NCBI GenBank assembly: GCA_012976225.1
Contig: JAAVVG010000027.1
Coordinates: forward strand, 1-64,000
DNA: 64,000 nt
Source of the DNA: Golubevia sp. BC0850
Taxonomy: Eukaryota; Basidiomycota; Exobasidiomycetes; Golubeviales; Golubeviaceae
Direction: 5' to 3'
Shown here: positions 33,167 to 44,914 of the stretch, one piece after another
Layout of the letters: the number at the start of each line of letters is the position of its first letter
How positions within the stretch are numbered: position 1 is the first letter of the stretch
The notes under the pieces: generated by a model
Databases searched by the model: none
Seen by the model: only the letters and a program-made list of their open reading frames with translations
Told to the model about the DNA's origin: nothing
Position numbers and translations under genes: made by a program

Positions 33167-35274
33167 ATGCCAGCTTCAGCTCAGGTTATCAGAACCCCAG
33201 TCACTGATTTATTCAACATTCGTCATCCCGTCATTCTCGCAGGAGTGAGTTCTCCCCTCCTCTCCTTTAGTTCAAGCTCTCCCTCTCCTCCCCTCTATCT
33301 TTCACTTCACTGACTCTTCTCCTCCGTCTCTCTCTCTAACCAGATGAATGTGGCAGCTGGACCAGAATTAGCCGCGGCAGTAACCAACGCTGGAGGACTC
33401 GGAATCATTGGAGGAGTGAGTATTCGATTGAAGGATGGAAGGAGGAGAAATTGTCCGAGGTAGAGTGGGGTAGCTGAAGAGAAGATGGGGGATTCCTAGA
33501 TCCAGCTGCTATGCAGATCAATGGATCTTGATCTGCTCTGCGAAAGAGAGGCATGCAAGATGCAGCTCTGCAAGATATCATACAAGAGGTTGCTTCTGCT
33601 CATCCTCTACTCTCTTCTGACCAACCCAACTCTTCCTCTTCACTAGGTCGGATACACTCCAAAGTTCCTAAAGGAACAAATTGATGAATTGAAAGCCGGG
33701 TTGGAAGACAAGAACGCTCCTTTCGGTGTTGGTAAGTCCTCTCTCTTGTGCTTCCGTCATCTCCTTTCCCTCCCACTAACCACTTTCATCTCCTTTCGAT
33801 TCCGTTTCGTGTTCTCAGATCTTCTTCTCCCACAAGTCGGAGGAAATGCTCGTAAGACTAGTGAGTAGATTCTCTAAACGCCCACACATCGATCTATTCT
33901 TTTGGCTGACCTAAAGATCCTCTTTTTGCCAATTTCAAGACTACGATTACACTGGAGGTCATCTCCCAGCGTTAGTTGACATCATCATTGAATCTGGAGC
34001 TAAGCTCTTCGTTTCAGCTGTTGGAGTTCCACCAAAGGAGGTCGTTGACAAGATGCACCAGGCTAAGATTCCAGTTGCTAACATGATTGTGAGTTGCCCT
34101 CTCTCTATCTCCCTTCCTTGTTTCCTTCACTCCAACATTCCTTCTTGTTTTCATTCTATCTTTCAGGGTCACCCAAAGCACGTTACCAAAGCTCTAGACG
34201 CCGGAGTCGACATGATCATCTTGCAAGGAGGTGAAGGAGGAGGTCACACCGGAGATGTCCCTTTGTCCGTTCTTTGCCCAAGAGTCGTCGATATCTGTAG
34301 AGGAAGGAAGTCTCCTCTCACTGGAAAGGACGTTATCGTCGTTGCCGCTGGAGGTATTTGGGATGGAAGAGGACTGGCTGCCTCTTTGATGTATGGAGCT
34401 AGTGGAGTCTGGGTTGGAACTAGATTCGTCGCCAGTGAGTAGACAAAGCTCTTAAATCGTTGATTTTTCACCTTGGAGCCTGCAATGTCGGCGGGAGATC
34501 TAGTGCCATCCGACTCTTCGTCGCTGCCCCCCTTTGACATTACTCTGATCTCCCCCCCCCCTTTTCTGTCTCTCTCTCCCAGGTGTCGAATCCGGAGCCC
34601 CAAAGAAGCACAAAGAAGCTGTCTTGACTTCCACGCACGAAACTGATGTCAGAACTTTGATTGTGAGTGTCATAGAGAGGGCAGATTTTGTTTCTGCTCT
34701 AGCTCCTTCAAAACTTAACCGCTGACTATAGTTCTTCTATATCCCTATTCCTCACCTTCTCCGCAGTTCACTGGAAGACCTTTGAGGATGCGCAACACGG
34801 AGTATGCAAGTATCGAGAATCTAGGAAAACTAGAGTTCGTTTTGGGGATGGGGTGTCGGACTGGGAACTAACAACCGGCGTGTCCTTTCTTCTACTTTCT
34901 CTCCACAGGTTCAATCCTGGGAAGATAGACCTCAAGATATCAAGAGACTCACTAGCCAGGGAATCATTCCAGTCTACCAAGATCTAGAAAATGATGATGA
35001 GAAGGGAACTATGGAGGAGAAGGCTAGAGAAGTGAGTATCTGATTCATGTTCGCCTCTAGAAGTGTTCTTCAGACTTGAAGCCACTCTATCGACTTTCTG
35101 ACTCCACTTCCATTTCATTCCCACTCGTTTTTGCAGAGATACCTCCTTGGTAAAGCCGCTGCCGTCATCTCAGACATTCTTCCAGCAAAGGAGATTGTCG
35201 ACGAAATGGTCAACACCGCTGCTAAGGTTATCCAAACCGGAAATGGATTGGTTGCCTCTGGAGCTAGACTTTAG
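33167..35274 (+). CDS. Nitronate monooxygenase (2-nitropropane dioxygenase type), copy 2 (357 aa)
   Basis: Ten exons: 33167-33244, 33344-33415, 33647-33731, 33819-33860, 33940-34088, 34167-34434, 34583-34662, 34767-34805, 34909-35031, 35137-35274, giving 358 codons in phase. Same FMN-dependent family as copy 1: MNVAAGP, NAGGLGIIGG, FVSAVGVPP, the QGGEGGGHTGD loop with His near residue 169, VVAAGGIWDGRG, then GRPLRMRNTEY and LTSQGIIPVYQD. Intron 8 is best explained as GC-AG: only a GCAAGT donor after 34805 keeps the family sequence NTEY/VQSWED in phase. It is likely a cytosolic or peroxisomal detoxifier of nitronates; location is inference. Copies 1 and 2 keep the same intron count with small shifts in two junctions. 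Confidence 0.9.
34224..34441 (+). repeat. Gene-conversion tract, copy 2 of nitronate monooxygenase
   Basis: Partner of 30881-31098. I found no mismatch over 218 bases, including seven intron bases past the exon end, whereas the rest of the two genes differs at many positions. Confidence 0.85.
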
Positions 35275-35926
35275 ACGACTTCGAACCTCTGGTTAGGACA
35301 CCACTCAGTTAGAAAGTCAGAAGAGTCAAACTTCTTTCTTTCTGGTAAGCATCTCCTTCTTCTTTGAGATTCATTCTCTGTTTCTTTGCTCCTGTTTCTA
35401 CGGAAATCGTTTCCAATGTCAAATCTGTTAGCTTTCCGCGCTCCTCGTCTATCTTTGTGACTAGACTCCAGTAGAAGCGAGACCGCTGGACTCTGTCGTC
35501 TTCTCTGAGTACTGAGTAAATCTCAGTTCAGTCTGCAGATCCAACAAAATTTTTGATCGAGTCGATCTTTCAACCTCTGAATCCACAGCTACGTTTGAAT
35601 TGCTAGGCTGGATTTACAGCTGCAAGAGTTGAAGCCAAAGAGAAGAATCCACCGACGTGTGCGAATTATCAGAGCTAGGAGAAAATGATGACAAGGAGGT
35701 GATAGCCGCAAATCGATTTTCATGATTATGAACCACATCTAGACAAGAAATAAACAAACTGCCAAATAAACTATGTGAATATATTACATTGGGGATACCG
35801 GAGGAAAGTGGATCTATCTGTCAAAGTGCCTTGAAACTTCTTTTCTAATCATCTCATGGACACAAACGCATTCCAACCCGAATCTCTCACTTTTTGAAGC
35901 CATTTCTCTTCCCTTCCCTTCCAAAA
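35275..35926. other. Convergent intergenic region
   Basis: About 650 bases between the end of nitronate monooxygenase copy 2 and the end of an F-box relic on the other strand. No gene seen. Confidence 0.5.
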
Positions 35927-37149
35927 CTACTTTCTTTGAAGAACTGGGGACGTTTCTACCAGCTTCATTCCTACCTTATTCAACTTCAACACTTCTGCTT
36001 CATCTATTCCAACAATGGCAAGGTTCTCGAGGACTGGACAGGAAGAGGAACCTGTACTCCAGCACATTGACAGGGTACTTCGGAAAAGAGGAAGATATGA
36101 GTCACAGAGTGCTCTACGATATACGATCAGAGTCTTGAGCTTTGGATAATGATCCAGTGCTACTTTTACATCCTCGCGTCTTTCAACATCGCCAAAATCG
36201 AGTTCCAGGGTCTTCAATAAGCTAGAAGCAGGAGCTTCTACTAAAGGGATTAGATAACAACTTTCTCTTGGAATTTCTGAGTAGCGGCTGGTGATAGGAG
36301 AGGTAGAAAGAATCTTTAGAGATGGGCGGTCAAGCTTGAAGGACTCGGAACAACTGCTGGAACCTTTGAATCTAAGCCACCCCAAATTTGGGAAAGTAAG
36401 ATCTTGAAGCAGGCTGGGTGTTGTCAAATCTCTGACTCTAACGTCGATCGACTTTAAGAACTGGCACTTTTGAGAGAGTGTTCGACACCTTGTAACAGGA
36501 TGGATTGCGTTGTCAATTAATTTGACTACCGTTGCGTTTTTGAACATCGAGGCGTACTTCTCTGGCCAATAACTGAGGGAAAAGTCTAATCTCACACTCT
36601 TCAAGCAGTTTTCTCTTCCATAGTAACAAGAGGATCTCTAACGGTACCATGTATCATCATATGAAATTCTACTAAGTTGACACATGCATTGGCAAACTCA
36701 ATTAAATCCGAGTGTGGGCTTCGATGGTCGGTTCCGACTGACCCTTTAACTTTGATAACCTTGATGGTTTCTACATTGCCTTCGGATAAAGCTTGGATGA
36801 AGTCGTTGAAGTCAGCACCTGCTGTGTTGTGGATCTCAATGTCTATGAACTTGAGGTCTCTGACATGCCTCTCTCTGAGGTAGCAAACATGACTTGTAAT
36901 TCCTTGGTTCTAAAGATATTGACGAATCAGCTTGGAGAAAAGATATGAACCCTCTAGAATCGATTCAAATCTCTTGGAGACCCCAGCAAGATCCATGATT
37001 TCTTTGGTTCTCAGAAAGGACGATGCATTCTGCACCACCTCTATGGGCAGAACAAGAGATAAATCTACTTCCCTATGCTTTGATCCGGTGGTTTGTTCAT
37101 TTAATAGAGCTAGACTTGTCAGGTTCGGGTTTGCTGTTGAGCTTGCCAT
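35927..37149 (-). pseudogene. F-box/LRR protein gene with two disruptions
   Basis: From the ATG at 37149 the frame encodes an F-box-like N-terminus (VDLSLVLPIEVVQNASSFLR, then MDLAGVSKRFESI). It meets a TAG at 36910-36912, continues in the same frame through LRR-like sequence (HVRDLKFIDIEIHN, ETIKVIKVKGS), then needs a one-base shift in an A run near 36612. It then continues open for 225 codons (TLSQKCQFLKSIDVRV, LLKTLELDFGDVE) to 35927. Without the two lesions it would be about 407 codons. This is a young pseudogene or a gene with sequence errors. F-box proteins recruit substrates to SCF ubiquitin ligases. Confidence 0.65.
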
Positions 37150-38600
37150 CTACAAAAGGGCAGAAAAGAAACGAAAAGGGCGACGAGGTAAATATGGACA
37201 GCAAAAAGCTTAGTTTCGGATCCCAGACTTCCTCAACTTACCTGATTGCTTGCTTTCGGTCAAACCTGAATTGAATCGGGTCTTCAATAGCCAAAGTGAG
37301 GTTTCCAAGAGCGAGATGCCCTTTGCGTTCGAAGAAAAAGCAAGTTCCAGGATTGAATCTCTCTTAATGATACAGTCTGATCAAAGGAGTGGTTCACTTT
37401 TATGTTCATTCTCGAAGGTTCTCAACTTCGCTGGGATACTCACTTTACTGGACTTCTCTAGCAGTCAGGTAATGGAAACCTTTTCAGATTTGAAGAAGCT
37501 GAGCTTCAGCGGCAGGAAATGAACTTGTTTTTGGGTAAGAGTAGGTATATGAAGAGAGACGAAGGAAGATGGAGCAGAAGAAGAGAGGTGAGCGAGACAC
37601 GGGGAAGGAACATTCAGTGGGTGCGCAGAAAGGAGTTCGCTTCTGTCAAAGAGGTCCCTTCGCGAAGAACCCCGGTGCGACAGAACGAGGTCCGAAACAA
37701 TTATATACGCAGACTTGAACTATTTGGTCTCTTGGGAGAGCTAGAGACGGAGAGGTGCGAATGGAGCACTTGTACTGTTGTATAGTACATATTATAGTCT
37801 GTCGCCAGACCTTTGGAATGGAATGGAGAGAGGGAAACGAGCTCTAACACATTGGAGCAGCAGTTTCTCCTTCAAGAATTCTTCAATCCTGCTTTCTCTT
37901 CAGATGTGGCGTGATGAGAGAACAGAGAACACGAACGGGAAAAGAAATGGGTACAAGTACTGTCCATGCGAGCGAACCTTATCAGAACAGAAACAGGTTG
38001 TAGAATCGGTAGCCGCAATTGTCGCTTTGTTGTCTACAAGTCTCTTGCTGTATCTTTAGAGATCCTGCCCACTGAGAAGTGAGAAAAGCCTCTCTTGTTC
38101 TGTGAGCCTAGCGTGATCCGAGTGAGAAGGTGCAGCCTCTCTAAGTTTGTATTTGTGTTTTTGTCCCGATAGCCCACCATGTGTTCTCGAGGCCGCTACT
38201 TAAATCACCAGGTGATTCTGGGGTCTTGACCAGAATGAGAAAGCTCAGAGGTATTAACAATTTGGCAGACAATTGAACTGCACATCTGTCTTCAATCACA
38301 AGAGAATTCAATTCGAAGGACCAGAAACTTTGTGCCAACCATCTGATTGGTCGCAGGTTCGAAAGCTTCTTCTTTCTCTCCCAACTCCCTAACTTCCCGC
38401 CAAATCCTCAGCTTTGGTGAGGGGGGGGGGTCATCATTGAGGAAAAGGCGACACCCATTCCAAAGTCGAAAGGCAATTCTCTCCCTTCCTATCATCGCCA
38501 CCTGAAAGAGAAAGAGAGGAAAATCTGAGGTCAGTTGGGATCCTACATTCCGACTCTCTTCCACATAAGAAGAAAGGTCTCATGTCTACTCACTTGTTTC
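37150..38600. other. Intergenic, possible LRR remnant
   Basis: A plus-strand open frame at 37250-37522 ends with LNFAGILTLLDFSSSQVMET and FSDLKKLSFSGRK, which has the rhythm of a leucine-rich repeat, but no start or partner exon is clear. A 10-G run lies at 38421-38430. No supported gene. Confidence 0.3.
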
Positions 38601-40239
38601 TCTAACTTTCAAAGTCCTTAGCTTTTCCCACTTTTGATCACCTCGTTTCCTTCCAACACTTCCCTTGCCTCTTTCCAGAGGTTGAGCGACCGCGGAGAAG
38701 CTGTCTCTGAACCTTCAGTTTTGATCGGTTTAGATGGGACCGCCATTTCTTTGAGAGCTAGAAGACTTTTGCTCGAGAGGATTGTAGATAGCATTGTCTC
38801 TTCTGTGAAGTCTTGATCCCGAGGATTGAAACCCTCAGCCGAGTAGAAAAGTAATGGAGAACTTCGACGGTCAATAGCTCTTCTCTCCTCATCGTTCTCA
38901 GTAGAAGCCCGTCCAAAGTCAATGACTTCAGTGCCTTGAATTTCGAGAAATGCAGCTTCCTTGACTCTGAGGCATCGATGTTGAGAAGCTAAAGATGCTT
39001 GAATGAAGAGTTGGATTCAGAGAGACTTGAGAGAAAGTCCACCGAGACTTCTGCTGTTGAGCTTGCTCCATAGGTAGTAAATGCACTTCCGTCCATGACC
39101 TCCAAAGAGTCGAGAGAGTTGGTGACCAGAAGAAAGTAATAAACTGCTGCTGTCTCCAGATTTTCCCCCACCAAGCTACTCTCTTCACCTCGCCATCTTT
39201 TCCATTCTCCACTGTTGCTGGATTCATTGTCCCAGATAATCACAGGGCTGAGAGCGAGCTGCTTGACGTTTGATAGACCTTTGAAGGTTTCCGAGTACTC
39301 CAAAAGACAAGCGAAGGCTGAGTAGTCTAAGTTGAAACCCATAGAAGCTTGAATTAAGTTCGTGCAGAATATTATTGCCATTCAGATCGAATGGGAGAGA
39401 TTGAATGCCAGGGGAAAGATTGGAGGTCAGCTTAAGGGGCGAGCTACGGCAAGTGGCCAAATGGAGCCACAAAGGGACCTTAACAACTCACCCAGGATCC
39501 AGATCATGCTCTGTGCCGTCATGTTCCATTTGTGATCTTCACCATAAGCCGAAAAGAGCCTCTTCAGGGAATGAGTCAGGAAAGGGAGCGGAAGGCTCCT
39601 TCCTTGGCTAATAGCCGCTAGTGGGAACGAGAAAATTCCACCTGCTACGACTAGGGTCTGGAGGTTTGACCCTTGCTCAGAATGACTCCCAAGGCTTGGT
39701 ATTTAGCTTCGCCTTAAGTCAGAGTTCGTCCAGTCGCAGAACTCAGAGCCACCCACAGCTTGATGAAAGACGACTTTTGATCTTTGGTAGATTTGCCCTT
39801 TGTAAACCTGCACCACCAGCTGCTCGATTTGACGACCGACTTCCGGCTCTCTTTGAAGTAGAGAGTTGTTGATTGAATCCATGTTGAGCAGGGTGAACGT
39901 AACGTTTTGCAGCAGGGAAGGATACCAACTGGAGTAGGCCGATCTCGAAGTCGAGGCGACAGAGAGAAGGGTAGAGTCTCTGGATCTGTCGACAGAAGAT
40001 TCATTCAAGAAGATAGTCAAAATTCGGATATCGCGAAGCGAATAGGCAAAGACCTTGAGGTTACATTCACCTTCTTCCTCTTTTTTTTCTTGAATCTCTT
40101 TCCAGCCTTTCCCGTGCTCCTCTTTCTCAGCCCAGCTCCTGATGAATCCATTGACTAGAGGAACGAAAACTTCAGAAAGAGTACTGAAGCTTACTGGATT
40201 CTCTCTTGAGTGTTTGATGGCAAGTTTCTGATCCATCAT
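38601..40239 (-). pseudogene. F-box/LRR family B gene, disrupted
   Basis: The ATG at 40239 opens a 178-codon frame (FVPLVNGFIRSWAEKEEHGK, STLLSVASTSRSAYSSWYPS, the latter F-box-like). This stops at a TAA (39703-39705) but continues in the same frame through LQTLVVAGGIFSFPL to a good donor near 39497. After an intron the LRR part continues (FACLLEYSETFKGLSNVKQL, LETAAVYYFLLVTNSLDSLE, FSKFKALKSLTLDG) with at least one frame shift near 39380 and a TAG after SSFKHL. The tail EETMLSTILSSKSLLALKEM ends near 38610. A relative lies at 58754-60030. The last about 575 bases are copied, inverted, at 21184-21763. Confidence 0.55.
38629..39203 (-). repeat. Inverted near-identical duplication, right arm
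   Basis: Partner of 21184-21763. Here the segment sits in its proper family context: upstream sequence in the same gene is also family B, so this is the likely donor copy. Confidence 0.85.
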
Positions 40240-41449
40240 TGAAAGGCTGGTTGGAGAGGATGAGAAATCAAATTTACGACTCTTCGTTCCGTTTGTTTAC
40301 CCTAATCTGAGGCTCGTCCTATAGATACGATCAATCTTCTCCCAAGTCGAAAAGAAGAATGATGTGATGGTCAGGAAGGAAGAAAAAAAAGAGGGTCTGA
40401 GTTCTCTTTTTCTTTTTAATTGAACTGCTGATCAAGTCAGCAAAACGCGCCAATCTCGGACCTCTCCCTTGCTCATTCACAAAACTTTGTCCAATCTGAA
40501 AACAACTCGAAGGATTGTGCCACGATCCATTTCAGCGCTCGACTGAGGAGTTTATTTCATCGTTTAGGGGCAAGAGCGGAAAAAGCAAAGAGATCCCTCA
40601 GTTTGGAAAGCACGTAGCCATTTTTACCCGACTTGAAGAGTCAGAGACAGACAAAGTGAGATTCGAAGCAGGAAGTAAAGGAAAATGAAAAGGTAGTTAA
40701 TCAAAATTGAGGCTCATATCTAATTTTGAGGTTTGACAGAACTCCTTCTTCACGCTTCCAACCTGTCTTCCAACTTTCAACCTTCTTCCGACTGGACTTT
40801 CCCGTCCCTTGAACCTCGTCGAGCCGATGTCTAGTGATGGAAAAAGAATTGTTGGAGTTGAGACTAATTTTCCAAGTGAAGAGATACTAGACGAGACTTG
40901 CGAAGTGGAGATCAAAGGATGGTTGCGGTGGAAAGCGAGTTGAGTTAGATTAAGTTTGAAGAGGATATGAAGGTCAGATGGGAAAGAGAAAAGGCATTCT
41001 GACAGCTTGAAAGTCTGAAGGAGATTGGGAAGGTGGAATGGAAGACTCTATTTTGTGGAATCTGAGTTCCGTGTAAATCGAAATTAAGGATATGACGCAG
41101 ACAAAAAGAGATCAGACTGAAGTTGCGGATAAGAATGTGTCCAGGACTCAATTCAGTCGAGAGGAAGCTGGAGTTGGCACTTTCTCCGTGAGATTCAGCA
41201 AATCGAATTTTTGCTTTGCTTGAGTGAGACGAGACTTAGAAGTACAAACCTGACTTTTTATCCTTGAATATGACCTCAGGAAGACGACTGAATGAGTTCA
41301 AACAACAGTCAACCTCAGTCTACCGTACCCAGCTTTTTCAACCGATTTCTCTACCAACAAGACAGAACAGAGATCAAAAGAACAGCTCTTTCAGTGTCAG
41401 CAGAATGTCGTCCCTCAGAACAGATCAACCCAAAGTCCCAAAGAGAACA
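40240..41449 (-). other. Intergenic with a possible worn LRR fragment
   Basis: About 1.2 kb. On the minus strand (about 41260-40690) frames broken by stops read like LRR sequence (FCLRHILNFDLHGTQIPQN, FSLSHLTFISSSNLI) and may be another F-box/LRR relic. There is no start or intact frame. An 8-T run lies near 40080. Confidence 0.28.
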
Positions 41450-42499
41450 TTACTCACCAATCCAACTATCTCCCTTCTTTCCCCTTCCGATCTCCTTCGC
41501 CCTTTGCTCTCCAACTCCGACTTCTACTTCCCAAACACCCTCTCCATGTCCTTCTATCCAAGTCGTATGCTCAGAAGTTGAGGCTTCGAAGAACTTCAAT
41601 TCGATGTTAGTTGAGGAAGATGGGGTCGATAGCTTTAAAGCTGAGGGAGATGAGGAAGGTTGAGAAAGAAGTGTTGAAAGGAATTGAAAATGTTTTGAGA
41701 AGGTTCCTCTAGAATGTAGGAATGTTAGAGAAATGACACCTGTTGATTGATTTTGATGAGGTGGGGTTGGAGGGGGAGCTGATGAAGAGAGGAGAGGTTG
41801 GGAGGTAGAAGACGAGGTCCAAACGAAATGAGTAGAAAGAAACAGATTGATTGTTGAAACTGTCAGAGTTGTGGAGTTGGAACTCTGCTTGAATAGACTC
41901 ATCTTCGGGATACCACCTTATCAGAGAAATAAGGTCCTTTGCTTCCTTCCACCTTCTCTCCCCCTCCACCCCTTGGTATCTCTTCAAGCCATTGATTAAG
42001 GCTCCTCAGATGACTCACCTCTCCAATCTCTCTGAGTTCCATCAACATCTTGACAAAAGAAAGGTTTAGCACCTCTCTTCTCTCCAACCTCCTCATCCAA
42101 CTTTGGGAAAGTGACTTCCCATTTCAATTTTTTGCCATCTTTAGTTTGTCTACCACCTTTGATTCCATCTTGATACTGCTTTCCAATTTCATTATCCTTT
42201 GTAGGATAACCAAGTAAACAGAAATCGATCCAACCAGCATCTTTCCTTCCCCACCAGTGACTCAACCTTTTGTCGGATTTGAGATCTTCTTCTTCGAATG
42301 AGATGAGTTCTAAATAAACTCCATCATTCAAGACTATAAGAATGTTGCTTGTAAGACCATCTTCATGAGTTCCACCTTGCTTGACTGTGAATCCTAAGGA
42401 AGAGAAGATTGAAGTGGCAAGTGGTAGAGACTTGGAAGCTGAAGATGGAACTAGTAGAATTAGATGATCTAATGATGGAATCGAAGTTGACGAACTCAT
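41450..42499 (-). CDS. Glyoxalase-like (VOC superfamily) protein (315 aa)
   Basis: Two exons, 42019-42499 and 41450-41916, in phase, 316 codons. The N-terminal half matches the fungal glyoxalase-like domain (Pfam type Glyoxalase_3): PSLDHLILLVP with the metal-ligand-type His, FSSLGFTVKQGGTHEDGLTS, ILIVLNDGVYLELISFEE, then HWWGRKDAGWIDFCLLGYP and KPFFCQDVDGTQRDWRG. The second half has the repeat-like GVISLTFLHSRGTFSKHFQF and a C-terminal acidic/Gly-rich end. It probably acts in the cytosol on small carbonyl or related compounds; substrate unknown. The exon 2 acceptor (ATAAG) is weaker than usual, so the exact junction may differ by a few residues. The plus-strand open frame overlapping the 3' end is a shadow. 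Confidence 0.78.
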
Positions 42500-42833
42500 G
42501 GCTATTTTTTTGTGAATCAGGCAAAGTTAAAGGAGGAAGAAGTGGATTGAGATGTATAGGTGCGAAGGGAAAGGAAGAAGAGGAGTACGAACGAGAGGAC
42601 ACGAACGCTCTTGTGTCTTCAATTCTTTTTCGGGTTGTTTTGCTGAGATGAAGTTGAACAGTTCAAAGTGAAGTTAGAAATTGGAAGATCAAGGAGCAGA
42701 ATCTATTTCTTTGAGCAAGTAAACAAAACACTGTTGGAGGAAAGGTTCATCAAACCTGCTGCTGTTGCTGTATTGAAGTTTAAGCTTCTAGATTTCAGTT
42801 CAAGAATCCATACGAGCAGAGACTCGATTGTCT

Positions 42834-44346
42834 TCACTCCTTCCTACTGAGAATATAGCCATGTCGCGGAAAGTGAAGGTTCAGGACCTTGTCACTCGAG
42901 GTTCTAATTTCCTGAGTGCCGGTCTCAGAAGTCAGCCCTACGAGCCTTCCAACTTTGATTTCCAAGGGAGAAAAATAGGGAGGTGAAAGGAGGAAGAAGG
43001 CCAACATTTAATTCAGCTCATCCCCTTTATGCTGTTCTATCGACTTTAACCTCAACGGACTCACCTTGTAGACTCCCCTTTCCACTGTCATCCGGTCTCA
43101 CAAGAACTTCGTCTCCTTCCTTGAACCACCCATTCCTAATCAAAGCGTCATTTCCATCAATCCAAACACCTTGTTTCTTCTCTCCGTCTTCGACTAGTCT
43201 TTGACCTACTTCTCCAGTGGTCTTTTCTCCTCCAATAGCATCACCTTCCAAAAACTCTTGTTTCGATCCTTTCAAATAATCTCTCAATTGTTCAAAACTC
43301 TCATCCATCTTCTCCAACCACTCCAAAGTTAACGGGGTGGAACTCTCCCCTGCTCTTAAAACCTGACTGACCGGTGAACTTTCGTCACCCTTATGAAGAT
43401 CTTTCAAATACTTCAAGTTAAAGTAGTAGGATATGTCGAGAAAACAAGGTTTATCCCCTAAAAGGAATTTTTTCTTCGAGACTTCAAGTTGTTTTTCTAA
43501 ATCAAAGAAATGAGCTTGTAGGCTCGAGACAGTTTGAATCATCATGTCTTGAATCTTTTGAGGATCAATCTTTTCATCTCTGAATGCTTCGCGATCTTTT
43601 AAAAAGACTTGATCTTGCCAGACTGAAGATGGGAGCAATGCAGCTGTTAGAGAGAAGATGGCTTTGTCGGATAGGAAACGAGAAGTTGAGTAGAGGATTG
43701 GAGCTAGAGCTGTGGGAATGAGGGGAGGAAGAATGAGCAGAGGAGCAGAGTTTAAGAAGATGAAGTGTTGAAAGAAAGGTAAGAGAGATCAAGGTTTAGC
43801 GAAGCCAGCAAGAAAGGGCGAAAAGGACACTTGCGTTCTCATCTCTATACAGCTCTCTCACCTATAGATACCAATCCCGATCACTCACCACTTGTTTCCC
43901 CAGGCCACAAACTATCGAAACCATCCTTCTGGGTGAACCTTCTTTCTAACTCTTCGCTCTGCAGAGACGAGTCTAAGAACACGTCTCCATCGATCGTCAA
44001 GATTGGGATCCTTCGATAAGTGATTCCCAGTGATTCCAGCTCTGGCCTCGGTGGTTTGTCTGAAACACTAACAAATTTGAAGGCTAGGAGCGGAGGAAGA
44101 AAGAGAGAGGCGGGGGATCAAAGACAGGACGAGGACGAACGAAGTGAAGTATGAAGAACTTACGGATCTTCTTGAAGGTCAGGATCAAAGAGATCTTTTG
44201 AGTAAAAGTGGAGAATTGATATCTGGTTTTGGAAGATGGAGAGATGATGAAGAGAAGGCAAGTACATTGATGAATCAGAGAAGCATGATCAAGTTTCGTT
44301 TGAAACTTCCTTACCCGTATAAGACTACTGATTTGGGTGCAGTCAT
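42834..44346 (-). CDS. Glutathione S-transferase-like protein, copy B (349 aa)
   Basis: Five exons, 44315-44346, 44165-44223, 43889-44083, 43065-43709 and 42834-42952, in phase, 350 codons. It aligns along its whole length with copy A (10609-12013): SVSDKPPRPELESLGITYRR against SVTDAPPRPALEALGITYRR, FLLGDKPCFLDISYY against FLLGDKMSLIDISFY, WIDGNDALIRNGW against RVDGNDSLIRNGW, and the same C-terminal tail (LVGLTSETGT, LHFPRHGY). It has one more intron than copy A, between the N- and C-terminal domains, right after FDSLWPGETS. At the position of the N-domain active-site residue copy A has Cys and copy B has Gly (LYGYQF). This argues against classical thiol catalysis in B. Substrate unknown. Confidence 0.84.
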
Positions 44347-44914
44347 TTCAATTGAAGTTGCCTTTTTGGGTTAAGATCAGAGTGTGAAGGTGTTGAGCGG
44401 AAGATCAAAGAAGTTTGACGACGAAGTCGATGATCTCTGGTCACGCATTGCATCGCGTGGCTCGACTGTTAAGAGACCTGTTCTATCAGAGAGGGAGAAT
44501 GAAATTACAATGCTATGTAGAATAGGAAAAGAGTTCAATGCGAGGGACACATCGAACTAGGCTATCTCCACACCAATCTAATCGAAGAGATCCCTCGAGA
44601 AATCCCCATGGAACAGAGCTTGAGGCACGAGTACTAAGCATAAGTTAAATGACACTAGAGGAAAGTTGAAATGTTGGTTGAGAAAACCGTGAGATACATG
44701 ACTGGAAAGGATACACAAGCTGAAAGCGAATGGATGGTTCTATGAAATCGTGAAGAGAAAAGGGAGCCAAAAGTTGAAGGGAATGACAGAATTAGAAAAA
44801 TAAGATGTTTAAAAAAAAACCAAAATAACGACGTTCTGAAATTTTCCCACCTCCGCCGCCAAGAAAAATCATTCATCTTATCCTCTATTTCTCGCACAGA
44901 AGTTTCGAAATTCC
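44347..44914. other. Intergenic, no gene recognised
   Basis: About 570 bases between the GST-like start and the 3' end of the next minus-strand gene. A-rich around 44810. Nothing supported. Confidence 0.5.

Noticed and set aside
30878-34603. Open frames antisense to the nitronate monooxygenase exons (30878-31078 + and 34244-34603 -) with identical peptides
   Set aside because: They are shadows of the identical 218-base coding tract, not genes.
41264-41663. Plus-strand open frames overlapping the glyoxalase-like gene end
   Set aside because: They are antisense to a well-supported coding exon and carry no domain.
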